From JAYPWI01 sp038135065 (GTDB lineage: Bacteria; Actinomycetota; Acidimicrobiia; Acidimicrobiales; Poriferisodalaceae): a DNA stretch of 64,000 nucleotides. The stretch lies in the NCBI GenBank assembly GCA_038135065.1, contig JAYPWI010000017.1, forward strand, positions 11,574 to 75,573, in the 5' to 3' direction. The notes under the pieces were generated by a model. It ran no database searches. It saw only the letters and a program-made list of their open reading frames with translations, and was not told the origin of the DNA. The position numbers and the translations under genes are program-made. This document shows positions 61,271-64,000 of this stretch, in pieces (position 1 is the first letter of the stretch; each line of letters starts with the position of its first letter).

Positions 61271-61284
61271 AGGACCTTCGACCC
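61271..61284. promoter_or_regulatory. Imperfect DosR-type box between kinase and stress protein
   Basis: AGGACCTTCGACCC matches about ten of fourteen positions of the DosR core GGGACTWWAGTCCC, a level seen at many natural sites. It lies in the short divergent region, 28 bases before the kinase ATG (61243) and about 60 before the universal stress protein start. Suggestive beside the perfect box at 62938. Confidence 0.4.
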
Positions 61285-61342
61285 TTGGCTCGGCGTCCCG
61301 CAATGCCGACCATGGCGGAGATCGATGTCAGCGGGGAACGGC

Positions 61343-62200
61343 ATGGGAAGCAACCGGATTCTGGTCGGTACGGATTTCACTCCCACGGGCGAGGGGGTCG
61401 TGAGGTGGGCAGCAGCGTGGTGTCGCCGCCACGATCGCAACCTCACCGTCGTGCATGCATGGTCGTATCCGTGGTGGGCGGCCGGGCCAGGGGGGCCTGA
61501 GTCCGGTGCCTCGGTCGACGAGTTACCCTCGGCCGCCCGAAGGCGACTGTTGGCCAGTGTTCGTGCACATGGATCGGCTGATCCTGCCGACACCGAGTGT
61601 TGTGTGGTCGAGGGAGAGCCGGCCGTCGTCCTGCGCGATCTGTCCGTGGACGCCGACGCAGTCGTCCTCGGGTCCGATGAGCGGCACCATGTGCCGGGCT
61701 GGATGACCGGATCCCTGGCCCGTCGGCTCGCGGGCAGTCTGGCGGTTCCCCTCATCGTGGTGCCTGACGGGGCCGGGTTGTCCGGTGGGCCCGTGGTGGT
61801 CGGAGTTGACGGCTCGGCCAACTCCATTGCTGCGCTGGAATGGGCCTGCCAGCACGCGTGTGCCGGTCAGGAGGTTCGGGCAGTCAGCTGCTGGACGGCC
61901 AGCTTGGCTCATTTGGCAGGTGTGGTGACGACGAATTTCGATCTGGCGGAGGACGAGGCGCGACGGCGGGTGGAGGATGCGGCGCAGGCGGTAGCGGGCC
62001 GGTCGGGCCTCGGGCGAAGCGTTACCACCTCGACGGAGTTCGGCGATCCCCGCGAGGTGCTGCCCCGATTGGCGAAGGACGCAGCGCTGCTGGTGGTCGG
62101 CACCCACGGCTCGACAGGATTGGCATCGCTGGTTCTCGGTTCCGTGACGTCCGCTCTCCTCCACCACCCGGCGTGTCCGTTGGTGGTGGTGCCAGGGTGA
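61343..62200 (+). CDS. Tandem universal stress protein
   Basis: Two UspA domains in one chain, 285 residues from ATG 61343 (GGGGAA upstream; ATG 61325 is also in frame). The first domain starts NRILVGTDFTPTGEGVVRWA; the second starts VVVGVDGSANSIAALEWACQHA and ends with the nucleotide-binding signature VVGTHGSTGLASLVLGSVTSALLHHPACPLVVVP. Tandem Usp proteins are prominent members of the mycobacterial DosR regulon. It lies between a DevS-like kinase and a DosR-like regulator. Confidence 0.92.
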   Translation: MGSNRILVGTDFTPTGEGVVRWAAAWCRRHDRNLTVVHAWSYPWWAAGPGGPESGASVDELPSAARRRLLASVRAHGSADPADTECCVVEGEPAVVLRDLSVDADAVVLGSDERHHVPGWMTGSLARRLAGSLAVPLIVVPDGAGLSGGPVVVGVDGSANSIAALEWACQHACAGQEVRAVSCWTASLAHLAGVVTTNFDLAEDEARRRVEDAAQAVAGRSGLGRSVTTSTEFGDPREVLPRLAKDAALLVVGTHGSTGLASLVLGSVTSALLHHPACPLVVVPG

Positions 62201-62209
62201 TGTCGTCAC

Positions 62210-62887
62210 TCACTCGAATCGACGGCGGGTTCGTTCTTCGAGCCGGGCGGCGAAGGCGGCTGCTTCGGTTCGCCGACTCATTCCGAGCTTCGCCAACATG
62301 TTGGACACGTAGTTCTTCACAGTTTTCTCGGCGAGATACATCTGCTCGGCGATCTGACGGTTGGACATGCCTTCGCCGATCAGATCGAAGATGCGACGTT
62401 CCTGTTCGGTCAGACTGTCGATCCGGCCTTGCTCGCTGGACTTCAGACGTTCCATCCCCATGCGCACCGATGCAGCGTCGAGGAGTTGGGCCCCGTTCGC
62501 CACCCGCCGGATGGACTCGAGGATGTCGTTTCCCCTCACCTGCTTGAGGACGTACCCGGCTGCTCCGGCCAGGGATGCATCGACCAGAGCTCTGTCGTCC
62601 GCGAACGAGGTCAGGATGAGACACGCCACGCCAGGATGATCCGACCGGATGTCTCGGCACACCTCGATGCCGTTGCCGCCGTCGTCTCCGAGTCGTACGT
62701 CGAGGACGGCAACGTCGGGGGATGTGGCGGCTACCCCGATGAGCGCCTCGTCGGCAGTACCCGCTTGGCCGACCACCTCGAGGTCGGGCTCGTTCTGGAT
62801 CAACTCGGCGACTCCCCTGCGGACGATCTCGTGGTCGTCCAGAAGGAACACCCTGATGGGACCGGCGCTGGGTTCTCGGCTCGGCAT
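62210..62887 (-). CDS. DosR/DevR-like response regulator
   Basis: NarL/FixJ family regulator of 225 residues. The receiver has the acidic pair (VFLLDDHEIVRRG), the phosphoacceptor Asp in VAVLDVRLGDD and the lysine in GYVLKQVRG. The LuxR-type HTH reads LTEQERRIFDLIGEGMSNRQIAEQM, then LAEKTVKNYVSNMLAKLGM; the recognition helix TVKNYVS agrees with what I know of mycobacterial DosR. A perfect DosR-core palindrome is 51 bases upstream, so autoregulation is likely. It is convergent with the stress protein gene, ten bases apart. Confidence 0.92.
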   Translation of the reverse strand: MPSREPSAGPIRVFLLDDHEIVRRGVAELIQNEPDLEVVGQAGTADEALIGVAATSPDVAVLDVRLGDDGGNGIEVCRDIRSDHPGVACLILTSFADDRALVDASLAGAAGYVLKQVRGNDILESIRRVANGAQLLDAASVRMGMERLKSSEQGRIDSLTEQERRIFDLIGEGMSNRQIAEQMYLAEKTVKNYVSNMLAKLGMSRRTEAAAFAARLEERTRRRFE

Positions 62888-62937
62888 GACCTCATCTTTT
62901 CACGGGTTGGGAGCCTGTCGTCGGATCGCCGCCGTTC

Positions 62938-62959
62938 ACTAGGGACTTAAGTCCCTAGT
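62938..62959. promoter_or_regulatory. Perfect DosR-box palindrome
   Basis: A perfect 22-bp palindrome with the core GGGACTTAAGTCCC, which exactly matches the DosR core GGGACTWWAGTCCC. It lies 51 bases upstream of the DosR-like regulator and 95 bases upstream of the divergent gene at 63054. The flanks (CTA and TAG) differ from the mycobacterial TTS/SAA. Confidence 0.8.
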
Positions 62960-63053
62960 CGGCGTTGCTTGCTCGCGGTGTCATGGTTGTCGCCCGGGCA
63001 GCGCCGTGCCGGGCAGTGCGACATGCTGATTCTGACTGTGGAGGTGGCGACGG

Positions 63054-63464
63054 GTGTTCGTTCATGACTTCGTCACGGTCGCGCGCCCCTTCGGAGAGGT
63101 TGCAGCCCGGTTCCATAGCCTGTTGTGCCAGGAACTTGCGCCCATGGTGATGGCTGCGTCCGCTGCCACAGCCTCGCGCTGGGTTCCAACGGTGGTGATC
63201 GGCGATGCGCAGCACACCCTCGACGCAGTGGCCGTTCCCGTGGAGTGGACTGATGGGACCAGTGGTTGTGCAGTGGGATTGGAAGGGAATCTCGAGCTGA
63301 GCATCATCGACCAGGCATGCTGCGATCTCCACCTCACGGGGACCTGTCCGGTGAGCGAAGGCGATGCGTCGGTCGACGAACGTCGACGTAAGCGAGCTGT
63401 GGTGTTGACGGTGCGCAGGGTTCTGGAGGGCCTCCGCGAGCAGCTCGAGCGACCACAGCTGTGA
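63054..63464 (+). CDS. Uncharacterised protein under the DosR box
   Basis: A 136-residue protein starting at GTG 63054 with GGAGG nine bases upstream. The sequence has an alpha/beta look (VHDFVTVARPFGEVAARFHSLL, a central WVPTVVIGDAQ, then AVAVPVEWTDG and LELSIIDQACCDLHLTGTCPV) and a helical C-terminus (RAVVLTVRRVLEGLREQLE). The middle could be an SRPBCC-like fold, but I see no motif to support this. It is divergent from the regulator and shares its DosR box, so it may be a regulon member. Confidence 0.6.
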   Translation: MFVHDFVTVARPFGEVAARFHSLLCQELAPMVMAASAATASRWVPTVVIGDAQHTLDAVAVPVEWTDGTSGCAVGLEGNLELSIIDQACCDLHLTGTCPVSEGDASVDERRRKRAVVLTVRRVLEGLREQLERPQL

Positions 63465-63508
63465 GCCCTGCTCCCGGGATGCTGCGACATCACCCCTAGG
63501 CTTGGCGC

Positions 63509-63886
63509 ATGGGAACGAGTGATCAGAGCGGTACTCCGGCAGGGGCCGGGGGTGATCTCGCCGCGGCGCTGGCCGCCTTCAACAGTGGTGTCGTTGCCAG
63601 TCGTGAGATCGCTGCGCGGGCCAAGCGGGTGAGTGCGGCAGAGCGCAAACGCAACGAGGCTGCCCAGGCGGTGCGCGTCGTCCGAGGGCAGGAGCACACG
63701 AGCGAGCAACTGGCTGCGGCCGAGGGTGCGTATCGGGCTGCCCTGGACGAGTGGAGATCCCTCGTGGGCGAGGAGGCCAGTTCCGAATCCGCTGGCGAAG
63801 GCGAGCTCGGGGCAGACATCGTCGACCATGAGGGAGCGTCGCCAGACTCGTCCCCCCTCGACGATGGGGGAGAGGCCGGGTCCTGA
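63509..63886 (+). CDS. Uncharacterised helical protein
   Basis: A 125-residue protein with a helical central region rich in alanine, arginine and glutamate (residues 15-95, AAALAAFNSGVVASREIAARAKRV and AAEGAYRAALDEWRSLVGEE) and an acidic, disordered C-terminal tail of about 30 residues. No membrane segment or signal. It begins 44 bases after the preceding gene. I do not recognise the family. Confidence 0.55.
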   Translation: MGTSDQSGTPAGAGGDLAAALAAFNSGVVASREIAARAKRVSAAERKRNEAAQAVRVVRGQEHTSEQLAAAEGAYRAALDEWRSLVGEEASSESAGEGELGADIVDHEGASPDSSPLDDGGEAGS

Positions 63887-63926
63887 TGCCCGAACCGGTC
63901 GACCGGCTCCGCTATACAAGAGGGCT

Positions 63927-64000
63927 ATGAAGCTTCGACTGTTGTTGGCTGCCCTGCTGTTGATCGGACTCGCCGCCTGTGGCGGGGGAGACGACGATGG
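63927..64000 (+). CDS. Lipoprotein, N-terminal part only
   Basis: The window ends 24 codons into this gene. The sequence is a lipoprotein signal: basic start (MKLRL), hydrophobic core and lipobox LAAC, followed by glycines and aspartates. AGAGGG lies just before the ATG at 63927. The mature protein is outside the window, so its function is unknown. Confidence 0.75.
   Translation, partial: MKLRLLLAALLLIGLAACGGGDDD

Noticed and set aside
1..64000. CRISPR arrays, insertion sequences, prophage genes and rRNA
   Set aside because: I saw no regularly spaced repeats, no transposase or integrase, no phage structural genes and no rRNA.

Overview
The window is high-GC DNA (I judge it by eye at well over 60 percent GC) from an actinobacterium, most likely one of the Acidimicrobiia; that class is an inference. 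The phylum rests on markers read directly: a FhaA-FhaB-PstP-RodA-PbpA-PknB cell-wall signalling operon, a CrgA-like protein, a DUF3499-like protein, a DosR-like two-component system with its palindromic box, and many GTG starts. A run of ten Ns at 48108-48117 shows that this is a draft assembly.

Bases 1-38991 are one large flagellar locus in two opposed halves. The plus-strand half carries two near-identical flagellins on either side of two inward-facing (minus-strand) glycosyltransferase genes, then fliS, a 103-residue mini-flagellin, fliD, a small helical gene, fliF, fliG, fliH, flgN, flgK, flgL, fliW and csrA. Both flagellin leaders carry paired ANGGA motifs, one of them on the ribosome binding site, which fits FliW-CsrA control of flagellin translation. 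The minus-strand half, read from 38991 down to 23294, carries fliJ, a lytic transglycosylase, fliK, flgD, flgE, flbD, motA, motB, fliL, fliM, fliN, fliO, fliP, fliQ, fliR, flhB, flhA, a gene with an FlhF-like N-terminus but no GTPase domain, and a small membrane protein. Between the halves lie an M23 wall peptidase with a possible second chaperone, and three signalling genes (HD-GYP, PAS-GGDEF-EAL, HDOD). The rod genes, fliE, fliI, flgM, a flagellar sigma factor and chemotaxis genes are not in the window, so a second locus is expected.

Bases 39218-50907 hold metabolism and small genes: a UGSC-type selenoprotein (in-frame TGA with a SECIS-like hairpin) beside a thioredoxin-fold fusion protein, two acyl-CoA ligases, an arylamine N-acetyltransferase, a GMC oxidoreductase, an acyl-CoA dehydrogenase broken by the assembly gap, panC, and several small genes.

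Bases 50963-58668 are crgA and the pknB-pbpA-rodA-pstP-fhaB-fhaA wall-growth operon, all on the minus strand. A tRNA-Leu(CAG) and an amino-acid permease follow. The right end (60233-63464) looks like a small DosR-type dormancy or redox regulon: a DevS-like histidine kinase, a tandem universal stress protein, a DosR-like regulator, and a perfect 22-bp palindrome with a DosR-box core between the regulator and a divergent unknown gene. The window closes with an uncharacterised gene and the start of a lipoprotein.
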